From Cupriavidus consociatus (GTDB lineage: Bacteria > Pseudomonadota > Gammaproteobacteria > Burkholderiales > Burkholderiaceae): DNA of 64,000 nt. Location: NCBI RefSeq assembly GCF_017814975.1, contig NZ_JAGIQA010000001.1, positions 186,001 to 250,000 of the forward strand, in the 5' to 3' direction. Shown here one piece after another: positions 1 through 10,214 of the stretch; within the stretch, counting starts at the first letter, position 1; each line of letters begins with the position of its first letter. The notes under the pieces are model-generated. The model did not search any database. It was not told the DNA's origin and saw nothing but the letters and a program-made list of their open reading frames with translations. The position numbers and the translations under genes are program-made.

Positions 1-2
1 CC

Positions 3-2486
3 AACGCCGGCGCGGCCCCTGCCGGGGCGCAACTCGCATGCTTCCATTGCGGCCTGCCGGTCACGCAGGCCAAGCCGCTGGCAGCCGAACTGGACGGCGC
101 CCGCCGGGTCTTCTGCTGTGGTGGCTGCCAGGCACTCGCGCAGACCCTCCACGCGGCCGGATTTGCCCATCTTTATGGTGATGAGGCCCGCTTTGCCCGC
201 CCGATCGACGACGCGGCGCGGCGCGAAGCCGAACCGATCTGGGCGGCCTATGACACTCCCGAATTGCGCACCCAGTTTGTGCGTCCGCTCGACAACGGCC
301 GGGCCGAGATCACGCTGGCGCCCGAAAACATCCGCTGTGCCGCCTGCGCCTGGCTGATCGAGCAGCACCTGACGCGCCAGTCCGGCGTGGAGTCCGCAGT
401 GGCCAACGTCGCCACCCGCCGCGTGGTGGTGCGCTGGCGCGAAGGCACGCAGTCCGTGGCCGGATTACTGGCCGCGCTCGCCGGCATCGGCTACATGGCA
501 TGGCCGTTCGAGGTCTCGCGCACCGACCAGCAGGACCGCCGCGCGCGCCGCAGCCTGCTGATGCGCATGGCCGTGGCCATGCTCGGCATGATGCAGGTGA
601 TGATGTACGCATGGCCGATCTACACCCACGAGGCCACCATCGACCCAGGCCAGCTGCAGCTGATGCGCTGGGCCAGCTTTGCGCTGACGTTGCCGGTGGT
701 CTTCTATTCCGCATCGCCGATCTTTGACGGCGCCTGGCGCAGCCTGCGTCAGCGCCATCTGGGCATGGACGTGCCGGTTGCCATCGGCGTCGGCGCGGGC
801 TTTATCGCCAGCGCGCTGGCCACCGTGCGCGGTATCGGCGAGGTCTATTTCGATTCGGTAACGATGTTCGTCGCCTTCCTGCTGCTGGCGCGCTACCTCG
901 AACTGCGCGTGCGCCAGGCATCGCGCAGCGGCGCCGAGATGCTGGCCCGCCAGCTGCCCGCCACTTGCGAGCGGCTTGCCGGAATAGGGGCCACGGGTGA
1001 ACGCATCCCGGTGGCACGTTTGCGCCAGGGCGACCTGATCCGCGTGAAGGCGGGCGAGATCGTACCCGCCGACGGCACCGTCGTCGCCGGCGCCAGCGAA
1101 CTGGACGAGTCCATGCTGACCGGCGAAAGCCGGCCGGTGCGCCGCAGTGCCGGTGAAACCGTGCTGGCCGGCTGCTTCAACACCGCCAGCCCGCTGGAGC
1201 TGCGTGTGTCGCGCGTAGGCGCCGGCACGCGCCTGGCCGAGATCGTGGCGGTGCTCGACCGCGCGCTGGCGGAAAAGCCCCGCCTGGCCACGCTGGCCGA
1301 CCGTGTCGCCGCCTTGTTCGTGGCGACGCTGCTGGTGCTTGCGGCGCTGACCGGGCTGGTGTGGGGGCTGTGGATCGATCCATCACGCGCTCTGCTGGTG
1401 ACGATCGCGGTGCTGGTGGTCAGCTGCCCCTGCGCGCTGTCGCTGGCCACGCCGGCCGCGCTGGCCGCCGCGGGCGCCGCATTGTCGCGGCGCGGGGTGC
1501 TGCTGACGCGCGGCCATGCGCTGGAGTCGCTGGCGCGCGTGACCGACGTGGTGCTGGACAAGACCGGCACGCTGACCGAAGGACGCTTTGCCGTGGCCGC
1601 GGTGCAGCCGCTGGCCGATCTTGGCGAGTCGCAATGCCTTGCATTGGCCGCAGCGATGGAACGCGGCGGCGAGCACCCCATCGCACGCGCGCTGCTCGCG
1701 GCAGCACCTGATGGCGGGGGCCAGGCGAGGATGGTCACGGGCATCGACAACGTGCCCGGACAGGGCCTGGAGGCCACGGTTGACGGTCGCCGTCTGCGGC
1801 TCGGTCGGCTGGATTTTGCGCGTGGCATCGTTACCGGCGGCTTTTCCGTGCAAGTGCCCGCGGTTGCGGACCCGACCCATCCCGGCGCCACGGTCGTGTG
1901 GCTCGCGGCGCAGGACGGCGTGCTCGCCAGCTTCATGCTGGCCGATGTGGAGCGCGCACGGACGTCCGTGCTGCTGCTGCGGCTCGGCGCGCTGGGCGTG
2001 AACTGCCACCTCGTCTCCGGCGACAACGCCGAGGCCGTGCACTGGTGGGCAAAGCACTTCGGCATCAGCAATGCCGCCGGCGAAGTGACGCCCGAGGGTA
2101 AGCGCGACTACGTCGCGCGGCTGCAACAGGGCGGGGCGGTGGTGCTGGCCGTGGGCGACGGCATCAATGACGCCCCGGTGCTGGCGCAGGCGCAGGTCTC
2201 GATTGCGATCGGCAGCGGCGCGCCGCTGGCGCAGGCCGGCGCCGACGCCGTGCTGACACACGGCGGCATCGACGAGATCGCAACCGCGCTGGCGGTGTCG
2301 CGCAAGGCGCGGCGCGTGGTGCGGCAGAACCTGGGCTGGTCCTTCTTCTACAACGTGGTGGCGATCCCGCTGGCGGCGACCGGGCTGGTGACGGCATGGA
2401 TGGCCGGTATCGGCATGTCGCTGTCATCGCTGCTGGTGGTGGCCAACGCCTGGCGTCTGCTGCGCGCCGGCCGCAAGCCGGTCTAG
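3..2486 (+). CDS. ccoI: Copper-translocating P-type ATPase CcoI/FixI (5' partial)
   Basis: P1B-type ATPase that moves copper across the inner membrane for assembly of cbb3 oxidase. The frame is open from base 3 with no start, so the gene begins upstream; about 827 codons are visible. The N-terminal part has cysteine motifs CFHCG (39-53) and CCGGC (about 111-125), then an HMA-like domain with CAACAW near 336-353. Diagnostic motifs follow: TGES near 1120, the metal-site CPC near 1426, the phosphorylation motif DKTGT near 1560 and GDGIND near 2155. About eight membrane segments are expected. A TTG at 264 could be misread as the start, but the conserved cysteine region lies upstream of it in the same frame. 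Placement directly before ccoS and ccoNOQP separates CcoI from CopA-type copper exporters. Confidence 0.95.
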   Translation, partial: NAGAAPAGAQLACFHCGLPVTQAKPLAAELDGARRVFCCGGCQALAQTLHAAGFAHLYGDEARFARPIDDAARREAEPIWAAYDTPELRTQFVRPLDNGRAEITLAPENIRCAACAWLIEQHLTRQSGVESAVANVATRRVVVRWREGTQSVAGLLAALAGIGYMAWPFEVSRTDQQDRRARRSLLMRMAVAMLGMMQVMMYAWPIYTHEATIDPGQLQLMRWASFALTLPVVFYSASPIFDGAWRSLRQRHLGMDVPVAIGVGAGFIASALATVRGIGEVYFDSVTMFVAFLLLARYLELRVRQASRSGAEMLARQLPATCERLAGIGATGERIPVARLRQGDLIRVKAGEIVPADGTVVAGASELDESMLTGESRPVRRSAGETVLAGCFNTASPLELRVSRVGAGTRLAEIVAVLDRALAEKPRLATLADRVAALFVATLLVLAALTGLVWGLWIDPSRALLVTIAVLVVSCPCALSLATPAALAAAGAALSRRGVLLTRGHALESLARVTDVVLDKTGTLTEGRFAVAAVQPLADLGESQCLALAAAMERGGEHPIARALLAAAPDGGGQARMVTGIDNVPGQGLEATVDGRRLRLGRLDFARGIVTGGFSVQVPAVADPTHPGATVVWLAAQDGVLASFMLADVERARTSVLLLRLGALGVNCHLVSGDNAEAVHWWAKHFGISNAAGEVTPEGKRDYVARLQQGGAVVLAVGDGINDAPVLAQAQVSIAIGSGAPLAQAGADAVLTHGGIDEIATALAVSRKARRVVRQNLGWSFFYNVVAIPLAATGLVTAWMAGIGMSLSSLLVVANAWRLLRAGRKPV

Positions 2487-2493
2487 GAGCCTC

Positions 2494-2640
2494 ATGGAAA
2501 CGCTTTACCTGCTCGTGCCGATGAGCCTGGTGCTCGTCGTCTTGATCGCTGCCGCACTGTGGTGGGCATTGCATGCGGGCCAATACGACGACCTCGACCG
2601 GCCCGCGGAATCGATTCTGCTGGACAACGACAAGCCTTGA
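2494..2640 (+). CDS. ccoS: cbb3 oxidase assembly protein CcoS
   Basis: A 48-residue single-pass membrane protein starting METLYLLVPMSL, with a membrane segment at about residues 4-25 and a short acidic tail containing QYDDLDRP, the usual CcoS pattern. The family is needed for cofactor insertion into the catalytic subunit of cbb3 oxidase. The ATG lies 7 bases after the ccoI stop with AGGAGCC in front of it, so the two genes are cotranscribed and probably translationally coupled. Confidence 0.9.
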   Translation: METLYLLVPMSLVLVVLIAAALWWALHAGQYDDLDRPAESILLDNDKP

Positions 2641-2715
2641 TGCGCGCATGTCCCGACATGCCATCGGCCTCGGACCGGGGCCGCGCCGCGAGGTTCATTG
2701 CCGGTCCTGAGCGAC

Positions 2716-2729
2716 TTGATAAAGATCAA
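2716..2729 (+). promoter_or_regulatory. FNR/ANR box upstream of ccoN
   Basis: TTGATAAAGATCAA is an exact match to the FNR consensus TTGAT-N4-ATCAA. It lies 76 bases before the ccoN ATG, in the 164-base gap between ccoS and ccoN, where low-oxygen activation of the oxidase genes would be expected. An FNR protein with all four cluster cysteines is encoded 5.4 kb downstream. Binding itself is inferred. Confidence 0.85.
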
Positions 2730-2804
2730 CACACCAGTGGCGGGGTTTTTCTAAAGTCGCAACGTCAGTAGGTTTTTTCTCTTCTCTAAGCTTTGGGGGT
2801 CTGA

Positions 2805-4253
<1,449 letters not shown>

Positions 4254-4271
4254 TCATTCCAGGATAGAAAG

Positions 4272-4937
4272 ATGTCGGAAAAACAAAGATTCTTTTCCCA
4301 CGAAACGCTGGAGAAGAACATCGGCTGGCTGATCATCTGCACGATCCTCGTGGTCAGCATTGCGGGTCTGGTGCAGATCGTGCCGCTGTTCTTCCAGCAC
4401 TCCACGACCAAGCCGGATCCGGGCATCACGCCGTATTCGCCGATGCGGCTGATGGGCCGGGATGTCTATATCCGCGAAGGCTGTGTCGGCTGCCACTCGC
4501 AGCAAGTGCGTACGCTGCAAGCCGAAACCGAGCGTTACGGCCACTTCTCGACCGCGGGCGAATCCGTCTACGACCACCCGTTCCTGTGGGGCTCGAAGCG
4601 TACCGGTCCCGACCTGGCGCGCGTCGGCGGCCGCTACTCGGACGACTGGCAGCGCATTCACCTGCGCAATCCGCGCGACGTGGTGCCCGAGTCGGTCATG
4701 CCTTCCTACCCCTGGCTGGAGAAGGCTGCGCTGCCGACCAACGATATCCAGGCCCGCATGCGGGCGCTGGTGAAGCTGGGCGTGCCGTACACCGAGGCCG
4801 ACATCGCCAAGGCGCCGGACGCGCTCCAGGGCAAGACCGAGGAAGACGCGCTGGTGGCTTACCTGCAAGGCCTGGGCACCAACCGCCGCAATGTCCGCGT
4901 GGACACCGCTGCAGCGGCTGCGCCTGCGAAGGAGTAA
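4272..4937 (+). CDS. ccoO: cbb3 oxidase subunit II, monoheme cytochrome c (CcoO)
   Basis: A 221-residue membrane-anchored c-type cytochrome. One N-terminal membrane helix (about 17-40) is followed by a periplasmic domain with a single CVGCH heme site (C71-H75) and the conserved [12 protein letters not shown]143 in SVMPSYPWL is the likely axial ligand. It carries electrons from CcoP to the CcoN active site. It lies 18 bases after ccoN and 3 bases before ccoQ. Confidence 0.97.
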   Translation: MSEKQRFFSHETLEKNIGWLIICTILVVSIAGLVQIVPLFFQHSTTKPDPGITPYSPMRLMGRDVYIREGCVGCHSQQVRTLQAETERYGHFSTAGESVYDHPFLWGSKRTGPDLARVGGRYSDDWQRIHLRNPRDVVPESVMPSYPWLEKAALPTNDIQARMRALVKLGVPYTEADIAKAPDALQGKTEEDALVAYLQGLGTNRRNVRVDTAAAAAPAKE

Positions 4938-4940
4938 GCC

Positions 4941-5105
4941 ATGGCCATGATCACCGCCATTGCGACCGTCGTGTCGATGGTCGTCTTCCTTGGCATCTGC
5001 TGGTGGGCCTGGTCGGCCGGCCGGCAGGCCGCCAACCGGGAATCCGCCATGCTGCCGTTCGCGCTGCCTGACGAAACCACGACAACATCGAGCCGGAACA
5101 CCTAG
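4941..5105 (+). CDS. ccoQ: cbb3 oxidase small subunit CcoQ
   Basis: A 54-residue single-helix membrane protein starting MAMITAIATVVSM, with a membrane segment at about 3-28 (FLGICWWAWS) followed by a polar tail. It fits the CcoQ/FixQ family, which stabilises the CcoN-CcoP complex. GGAG lies 5 bases before the ATG, and the stop is 2 bases before the ccoP start. Confidence 0.92.
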   Translation: MAMITAIATVVSMVVFLGICWWAWSAGRQAANRESAMLPFALPDETTTTSSRNT

Positions 5106-5107
5106 CC

Positions 5108-6025
5108 ATGAGCGATTTCTTTTCCGATTTCTGGAGTTACTACATTGCCGCGATCGCGCTCGTCGGCATCGTCTGGTGCGTATGGCTGCTGTTCTCGCAA
5201 CGCAAGATCACCAAGACCGCCGGCGGGGGCGACGACACTGGCCACGTCTGGGACGACGACCTGCGCGAGCTGAACAATCCGCTGCCGCGCTGGTGGATGT
5301 GGATGTTCCTGCTGGCCTGCATCTTCGGCCTGGTCTACCTGGTGCTGTATCCGGGTCTGGGCAAGTACGCAGGCGTGCTGAAGTTCTCGACGCAGGGTGA
5401 ACTGGCGGCGCATCGTGCCGCGCAGGAGCAGATGCAGAACGAGATCTATGCCAAGTACCTGAAAATGGATGTCAAGCAGGTGGCGGGAGATCCGCAGGCG
5501 CGCGAAATTGGCCAGCGGCTGTTCCTCAACTACTGCGCGCAATGCCATGGTTCGGACGCACGCGGCAGCCGCGGCTTTCCCAACCTGACAGACGGCGACT
5601 GGCTGTATGGCGGCGAACCCGAAACCATCCAGCAGACCATTGCCAAGGGCCGAAATGGCGTGATGCCGCCGTTTGCATCCACCATCGACGGCAAGCTGGC
5701 GGGCGACGTGGCGCAGTATGTTCGCTCGCTGTCGGGGCTGTCTTCGGATCCTATCCGCGCCTCGCGTGGCGAGAGCACCTTCAAGTCGACCTGCGCGGCT
5801 TGCCACGGTGCCGGCGGCAAGGGCAACCAGGCATTGGGCGCGCCGAACCTCTCCGACAACGTGTGGCTGTATGGCAGTTCGGAAGGCAGCATTGTCGACG
5901 CCATCCTGAAGGGGCATAACAACCATATGCCGGCACATGAAGAGATCCTGACACCAGAGCGGATCCGCATGCTGACTGCCTATGTCTGGGGTCTGTCCAA
6001 TACCGGCGGGGGTGCCGGCCAATGA
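5108..6025 (+). CDS. ccoP: cbb3 oxidase subunit III, diheme cytochrome c (CcoP)
   Basis: A 305-residue diheme cytochrome that receives electrons from soluble cytochromes. Two N-terminal hydrophobic segments (about 10-30 and 61-80) precede two cytochrome c domains with CAQCH (C143-H147) and CAACH (C229-H233). Likely axial methionines are M186 (GVMPPF) and M274 (NHMPAH). The paired NLTDGDWLYGG and NLSDNVWLYGS segments show that the two domains are internal repeats. The ATG starts 3 bases after the ccoQ stop. Confidence 0.97.
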   Translation: MSDFFSDFWSYYIAAIALVGIVWCVWLLFSQRKITKTAGGGDDTGHVWDDDLRELNNPLPRWWMWMFLLACIFGLVYLVLYPGLGKYAGVLKFSTQGELAAHRAAQEQMQNEIYAKYLKMDVKQVAGDPQAREIGQRLFLNYCAQCHGSDARGSRGFPNLTDGDWLYGGEPETIQQTIAKGRNGVMPPFASTIDGKLAGDVAQYVRSLSGLSSDPIRASRGESTFKSTCAACHGAGGKGNQALGAPNLSDNVWLYGSSEGSIVDAILKGHNNHMPAHEEILTPERIRMLTAYVWGLSNTGGGAGQ

Positions 6026-6074
6026 CAGGCGACGCATCTGAGCGGGCGCGGGCCGCCCGCAGGAGAAACCATCC

Positions 6075-7547
6075 ATGAACGCACCCGGGACCGAAGAAGT
6101 GGCCCGGGCGGCCGACCGCCAGCGGTCGGCCGCTGCGCCTGCCGAGACCTCGGATGAAACGCTGTACGAGGTCCGCCGCAAGATCTATCCGCGCTCGGTC
6201 ACGGGCGCTTTCTCCAGCTGGCGCGTCTGGCTGGTCCTCTTCACCCAGCTGATCTACTACGGCACGCCCTGGCTCCAGTGGAACGGACGCCAGGCCGTGC
6301 TGTTCGACCTTGGCGAACGCAAGTTCTACATCTTCGGGCTGGTGCTGTGGCCTCAGGATGTCATCTACCTCGCCGTACTGCTGGTCATTTCAGCGCTGGC
6401 GCTGTTCCTGTTCACGGCGATCGCCGGGCGGCTGTTCTGCGGCTATGCCTGTCCGCAGACGGTCTATACCGAGATCTTCATGTGGATCGAACGGAGGATC
6501 GAAGGCGACCGGATCGCCCGGATTCGTCTCGACGGCGACCCCTGGAGCCTGCGCAAACTGCGTATCAAGGCCACCAAGCACTTTTTGTGGGTACTGATTG
6601 CGCTGTGGACTGGCTTCACTTTCATCGGCTACTTCGCGCCGATCCGTGAGCTGGGTGGCGAACTGGCGAGCCTGTCGCTGGGTCCGTGGCAGACGTTCTG
6701 GATGCTGTTCTATGGGTTCGCAACCTGGGGCAACGCGGGCTTCATGCGCGAGCAGGTGTGCAAATACATGTGCCCGTACGCGCGTTTCCAGAGCGTGATG
6801 GTCGATCGCGACACCTACGTCGTGACCTACGACATCGGCCGGGGCGAGCCGCGCGGCAGCCGTTCGCGCAAGACCGACCATCGCCAGGCGGGCCTGGGCG
6901 ATTGCGTCAACTGCAGCATCTGCGTGCAGGTGTGCCCAACCGGCATCGATATTCGCGATGGCCTGCAGTATGAATGCATCGGCTGCGGCGCGTGCATCGA
7001 CGCCTGCAACCAGGTCATGGACAAGATGTCCTATCCGCGCGGGCTGATCCGGTACACCTCGGAGAATGCCATGCGCAAGGCGCTGTCCGCGGCAGCATCG
7101 CGCAAGCGCCTGCTGCGTCCGCGTGTCATCATCTATTCCGTGATCTGGGTCGCGCTGCTTGCTGGCTTCGTGGCTTCAATCGCGCTGCGCACGCCGCTGA
7201 AGGTCGACATCATCCGCGACCGTGGCGCGCTGGGCCGGGAGGTCGAAGGCCGCTGGATCGAGAACGTCTATCGCCTGCAGCTGATCAACACGACCGAGGG
7301 GCCGATGCACATCAGCGTGCGCGCCGACAGCGACGAGCTGAAGAACCTGACGGTCGAATATGACAAGCAGGCCGAATCGCTGGCGCCGACGTCGAACCGG
7401 CTGTTGCCGATCCGCATACGCGTGCCGATCGAAGACGCGGCGCAGGGCACGCACAAGATCAGCGTGACCGTCACCAGCGAAGGAGCGGAGCGGGGCGACG
7501 CCGAGATCCGGCAGAGCACCAGCTTTATCGTGCCGCGCGACCTGTGA
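6075..7547 (+). CDS. ccoG: Cytochrome c oxidase accessory ferredoxin-like protein CcoG (FixG/RdxA)
   Basis: A 490-residue membrane-bound polyferredoxin. In CcoG proteins this acts as a cupric reductase supplying Cu(I) for oxidase assembly. About five membrane helices are visible (near 50-70, 85-120, 170-190, 215-235, 355-375). GYACPQTVYTE lies near residue 124. Two 4Fe-4S motifs are present near residues 277-290 (CVNCSICVQVCP) and 301-311 (CIGCGACIDAC), the second lacking the usual proline after its last cysteine. The C-terminal domain after about 380 is the periplasmic immunoglobulin-like FixG domain. The ATG follows AGGAGAAA. Confidence 0.96.
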   Translation: MNAPGTEEVARAADRQRSAAAPAETSDETLYEVRRKIYPRSVTGAFSSWRVWLVLFTQLIYYGTPWLQWNGRQAVLFDLGERKFYIFGLVLWPQDVIYLAVLLVISALALFLFTAIAGRLFCGYACPQTVYTEIFMWIERRIEGDRIARIRLDGDPWSLRKLRIKATKHFLWVLIALWTGFTFIGYFAPIRELGGELASLSLGPWQTFWMLFYGFATWGNAGFMREQVCKYMCPYARFQSVMVDRDTYVVTYDIGRGEPRGSRSRKTDHRQAGLGDCVNCSICVQVCPTGIDIRDGLQYECIGCGACIDACNQVMDKMSYPRGLIRYTSENAMRKALSAAASRKRLLRPRVIIYSVIWVALLAGFVASIALRTPLKVDIIRDRGALGREVEGRWIENVYRLQLINTTEGPMHISVRADSDELKNLTVEYDKQAESLAPTSNRLLPIRIRVPIEDAAQGTHKISVTVTSEGAERGDAEIRQSTSFIVPRDL

Positions 7548-7579
7548 CGCCAGGCGCTCGGTGCAGAACTCAAGGGGGC

Positions 7580-7792
7580 ATGATGAATCAGCAAGGCAAT
7601 CCGTGGTGGAAAGAGCCGTGGCCGTGGCTGTTGATGAGCGGCCCGCTGGTCGCGATGGTGGCCTGCGGCGTCACTATCTGGCTTGCGTCGTCGAATCCTG
7701 ACGTGCCGGTGCAGGGCGCAGCGCGTCATGGACTGGTGGTGGAGAAGGCTGAGGCCGCGCGGCCTCAGCCGAGCGCAGCGAGGCAGCCATGA
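7580..7792 (+). CDS. ccoH: FixH/CcoH-type cbb3 oxidase assembly protein (short form)
   Basis: A small membrane protein of 70 residues (69 if the second ATG at 7583 is used), beginning MMNQQGNPWWKEPWPW with one membrane helix at about 16-38. The NPWWKEPWPWLL start is typical of CcoH/FixH, which binds the assembling oxidase. It is far shorter than FixH of rhizobia (roughly 150 residues), lacking most of the periplasmic domain. AAGGGGG in front of the tandem ATGs supports this start over a GTG at 7544 that overlaps ccoG. Its TGA overlaps the ATG of the next gene. Confidence 0.85.
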   Translation: MMNQQGNPWWKEPWPWLLMSGPLVAMVACGVTIWLASSNPDVPVQGAARHGLVVEKAEAARPQPSAARQP

Positions 7793-8034
7793 GGTTGCGC
7801 TGGCTGATGTGGGTCTTGTGGCCGGGGTTCCTGGTGGCGGGCTTCGCCACCGCGACAGTGTTCTCGGTCGTGGATCCCGGTGATCTGAAGTTCTTCGGGC
7901 ATCCGATCGACGCCTCGCGCGAATCGATCTACACGATGAGCTTCCTGCTGGCGTGGATCTTCTGCGCGCTGTCGAGCGGGTTGACGCTGTACACGATGCC
8001 GACGCGGCTCAGCGATACCGACGAGTTGGAATGA
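7789..8034 (+). CDS. Small two-helix membrane protein at the end of the cco operon
   Basis: An 81-residue hydrophobic protein not assigned to a named family. Two membrane segments (about 5-27 and 45-68) flank a short loop with DPGDLKFFGHPIDASRE. The ATGA overlap with ccoH indicates translational coupling, so it belongs to the cbb3 assembly operon. A role as an oxidase assembly factor or accessory subunit is inferred from position only. A GC-rich hairpin follows. Confidence 0.8.
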   Translation: MRLRWLMWVLWPGFLVAGFATATVFSVVDPGDLKFFGHPIDASRESIYTMSFLLAWIFCALSSGLTLYTMPTRLSDTDELE

Positions 8035-8042
8035 ATGCCGAT

Positions 8043-8069
8043 GCCTGCGCCGCCCCGCGCGGCGCAGGC
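8043..8069. terminator. Hairpin between convergent cco operon and fnr
   Basis: GCCTGCGCCGC and GCGGCGCAGGC form a perfect 11-bp stem with a 5-base CCCGC loop, 8 bases after the last cco gene and facing the 3' end of fnr. No T tract follows on either strand, so it may pause or stabilise transcripts rather than act as a classical intrinsic terminator. Confidence 0.5.
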
Positions 8070-8095
8070 GCAAAGCGGCGGGGAGATGGGAAGGA

Positions 8096-8821
8096 TCAGC
8101 AGCTGCGGCTGTAGAGCTGCTTGATGCTGGCGAGATCCACCAGCTTGACGTGGCGCTGGCGAATCTGGATCAGGCCGGCTTCAGCGAATCGCGAGAACAG
8201 GCGGCTGACGGTTTCCAGTTTCAGGCCGAGGTAGCTGCCGATTTCCTCGCGGCTCATGCGCATTACGAATTCGGTCGACGAGTAGCCACGCGCCGACAGG
8301 CGCTCAGACAGGTTGATCAGGAAGGCGGCCAGGCGTTCTTCGGCGCGCATCGAACCGAGTGTCACCAGCATCAGCTGGTCGTGCGTGATTTCCTTGCCCA
8401 TCAGCCTCAGGAACTGATGTTGCAGCGAAGGCAGGTCTGCTGACAGCGTTTGCAGGTCGCCAAGGCGGACGACGCAGACTTCGGTATCTTCCAGTGCGGT
8501 CGCGTCAGAGGCATGCTGCATTTCGCCGAGGCCGTCGAGGCCGACGATTTCGCCAGGCAGGTGGAAACCGGTAATCTGTGAACGGCCGTCTTCGGTCGTG
8601 ACATGCGTTTTCAGCGTGCCGAAGCGAATGGCGTAAACCGCGGTGAGGGGATCGCCCATGCGATACAAGGTCTCACCCTTGTGAACCCGGATGCGTTCCT
8701 GCACCAGCGTGTCCATCTTGGTGAGGTCTTGCTGGGACATGCCAACCGGAAGGCACAGTTGCCCCATCGCGCAAGTGGAGCAGCGGGGCGACATCTCGGT
8801 GATTGGAATGGAGGTAAGCAA
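8096..8821 (-). CDS. fnr: FNR-type oxygen-sensing transcription regulator
   Basis: Crp/FNR-family activator that holds an oxygen-labile 4Fe-4S cluster and binds TTGAT-N4-ATCAA sites. Counting from the TTG at 8821 (241 residues), cysteines lie at 14, 17, 23 and 116, exactly six less than E. coli FNR C20, C23, C29 and C122. A cyclic-nucleotide-binding-like fold covers about 35-150, and the C-terminal helix-turn-helix carries LETVSRLF, keeping the E..SR recognition residues. The start is uncertain: an ATG at 8794 would give MSPRCSTC, and the frame is open up to 8905. It is divergent from the TauE/SafE-like gene and convergent with the cco operon. Confidence 0.92.
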   Translation of the reverse strand: MLTSIPITEMSPRCSTCAMGQLCLPVGMSQQDLTKMDTLVQERIRVHKGETLYRMGDPLTAVYAIRFGTLKTHVTTEDGRSQITGFHLPGEIVGLDGLGEMQHASDATALEDTEVCVVRLGDLQTLSADLPSLQHQFLRLMGKEITHDQLMLVTLGSMRAEERLAAFLINLSERLSARGYSSTEFVMRMSREEIGSYLGLKLETVSRLFSRFAEAGLIQIRQRHVKLVDLASIKQLYSRSC

Positions 8822-8898
8822 TTGGAACCTGCAAGAGTGGATGCGAGGGCGCGATCCCCACATTTTACCGTGCGATGTGATGAGGCAGGGAGCCAGAT

Positions 8899-9657
8899 TT
8901 GACATTTGGCGTACTAATTAGCGTTTTCATGCTGGCATTGCTGGGCGGTGTGCACTGCGCAGCAATGTGTGGCGGGATCGCGCTGGCGGTCGAACAGCCA
9001 CGCGGCGGCGTCGCGGCCATGACCTTCGTGCGCAGCCGCGCGGCCTGGGCTGGCGAGTTGCTGGCAATGCACCTGGGCAGGATTTCGACCTATATGCTGC
9101 TTGGCGCGCTGCTAGGCGCCATCGGCGCCGGTGCGTGGAAGCAGGATTACCTGCCGGTGCAGCGCTGGCTGTTTGGTGCCGGCAGCGCCATGCTGCTGTG
9201 GTCGGGCTGGCGCCTGCTGCGCGGCAATGCCTTTACCGTTGCGTGGCTTGAGCGGCTGGCGGCGCGGGCGGGCAGCGTCGTGGCGCGGCAGTTCGGCCGG
9301 CCGGGCGGCGGCATGCCCGCGTCCCTGCGGGCGCAGGGTGGACTTGCCAGGCGCTACGGTATCGGCCTGGCGTGGGGGCTGGTACCGTGCGGCATGGTCT
9401 ATGGGGCGCTGACGCTGGCGCTGCTCGCCGGCAATGCCGGTTCCGGTGCGCTGGTGATGGGCGTATTCGGCGCCGGCACGCTGCCCAACCTGCTGGTGCT
9501 GTCAGGGCTGTCCGGCTACCTGCGCGGCCTGTCGCGGCGGCGCGCGGTGCGCGTGGGAGCCGGCATGGCGGTCATGACGTTCGGCGCCCTCGGCCTGGCG
9601 CGAGCGGTGCTGCTGCCACATTCGCTGGCCGAGCAGGGTTTTTGCGTGGTCTTTTGA
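8899..9657 (+). CDS. Sulfite exporter TauE/SafE family membrane protein
   Basis: A 252-residue polytopic membrane protein with about six helices, of the UreH-like/TauE-SafE type often found with cbb3 oxidase genes. It has GGVHCAAMCGG near residues 16-26 and GLVPCGMVYGAL near 160; these cysteine-bearing motifs repeat in the family. The proposed TTG start at 8899 has GGGAG 8 bases upstream; an ATG at 8929 is the alternative and would remove the start of helix 1. The transported substrate is unknown; a role in metal or thiol handling for oxidase assembly is inferred from context. Confidence 0.8.
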   Translation: MTFGVLISVFMLALLGGVHCAAMCGGIALAVEQPRGGVAAMTFVRSRAAWAGELLAMHLGRISTYMLLGALLGAIGAGAWKQDYLPVQRWLFGAGSAMLLWSGWRLLRGNAFTVAWLERLAARAGSVVARQFGRPGGGMPASLRAQGGLARRYGIGLAWGLVPCGMVYGALTLALLAGNAGSGALVMGVFGAGTLPNLLVLSGLSGYLRGLSRRRAVRVGAGMAVMTFGALGLARAVLLPHSLAEQGFCVVF

Positions 9658-10214
9658 GACGTATGGCGCGCGCGGCACTGCGGATGATGGTTGCGGGCGA
9701 GGGCGGGAATGCCATACAATCGCCAGCATTGCGGTATCGCGCGGTGTTTTGTAAGCAGCGGCGAGCAGCGCCAGCGGCCTTCCTACCAGAAGGTGCGCCC
9801 ACGGCGGCGGGTAGCGTTGGTAGTTCGATGCCCGGCCCGTCCCGCGGTCCATCCGGTTCAAAAGATCTGGTTCAAAAGCCCGGCTGGCACTGCGGTGTTG
9901 GAGATGCCGGCCTTGCTCCCGATACTCGTTTTTCTTGCGTCCGAGGCGTTCAGTTCGCCGACAGCGGCGTCCGTTGTGCGGACGCGCCACGCAAGAGGTT
10001 CGCTGACCGGCCCATGGCGGCATGCGAACGATCTCCTGCCGGAGTGACCCGGCAACTCGATGCAAAGAAAGGGAAGTGCACGGCTTGGATGCAGCAAGCA
10101 TCCGGGTGAGCTGCGCAATGAGATGGCGATGGCATTGGCATCGCTGTATCCAAAATCTCCGGTGCCCCGGATCCGTCCGGGAGCAGGTGCAAAGACAGGC
10201 TGCACACCATCAAC
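9658..10214. other. Intergenic region before scpB, no supported gene
   Basis: This 557-base gap holds no frame with a recognisable protein or good ribosome site. A weak promoter candidate is TTGCGG (9691-9696), an 18-base spacer and TACAAT (9715-9720), which would leave a leader of about 490 bases before scpB. The 10-base sequence GGTTCAAAAG occurs twice (9855-9864 and 9869-9878). Confidence 0.4.

Noticed and set aside
9691..10109. Overlapping plus-strand frames before scpB
   Set aside because: No ribosome site, motif or consistent codon use; treated as an intergenic region.
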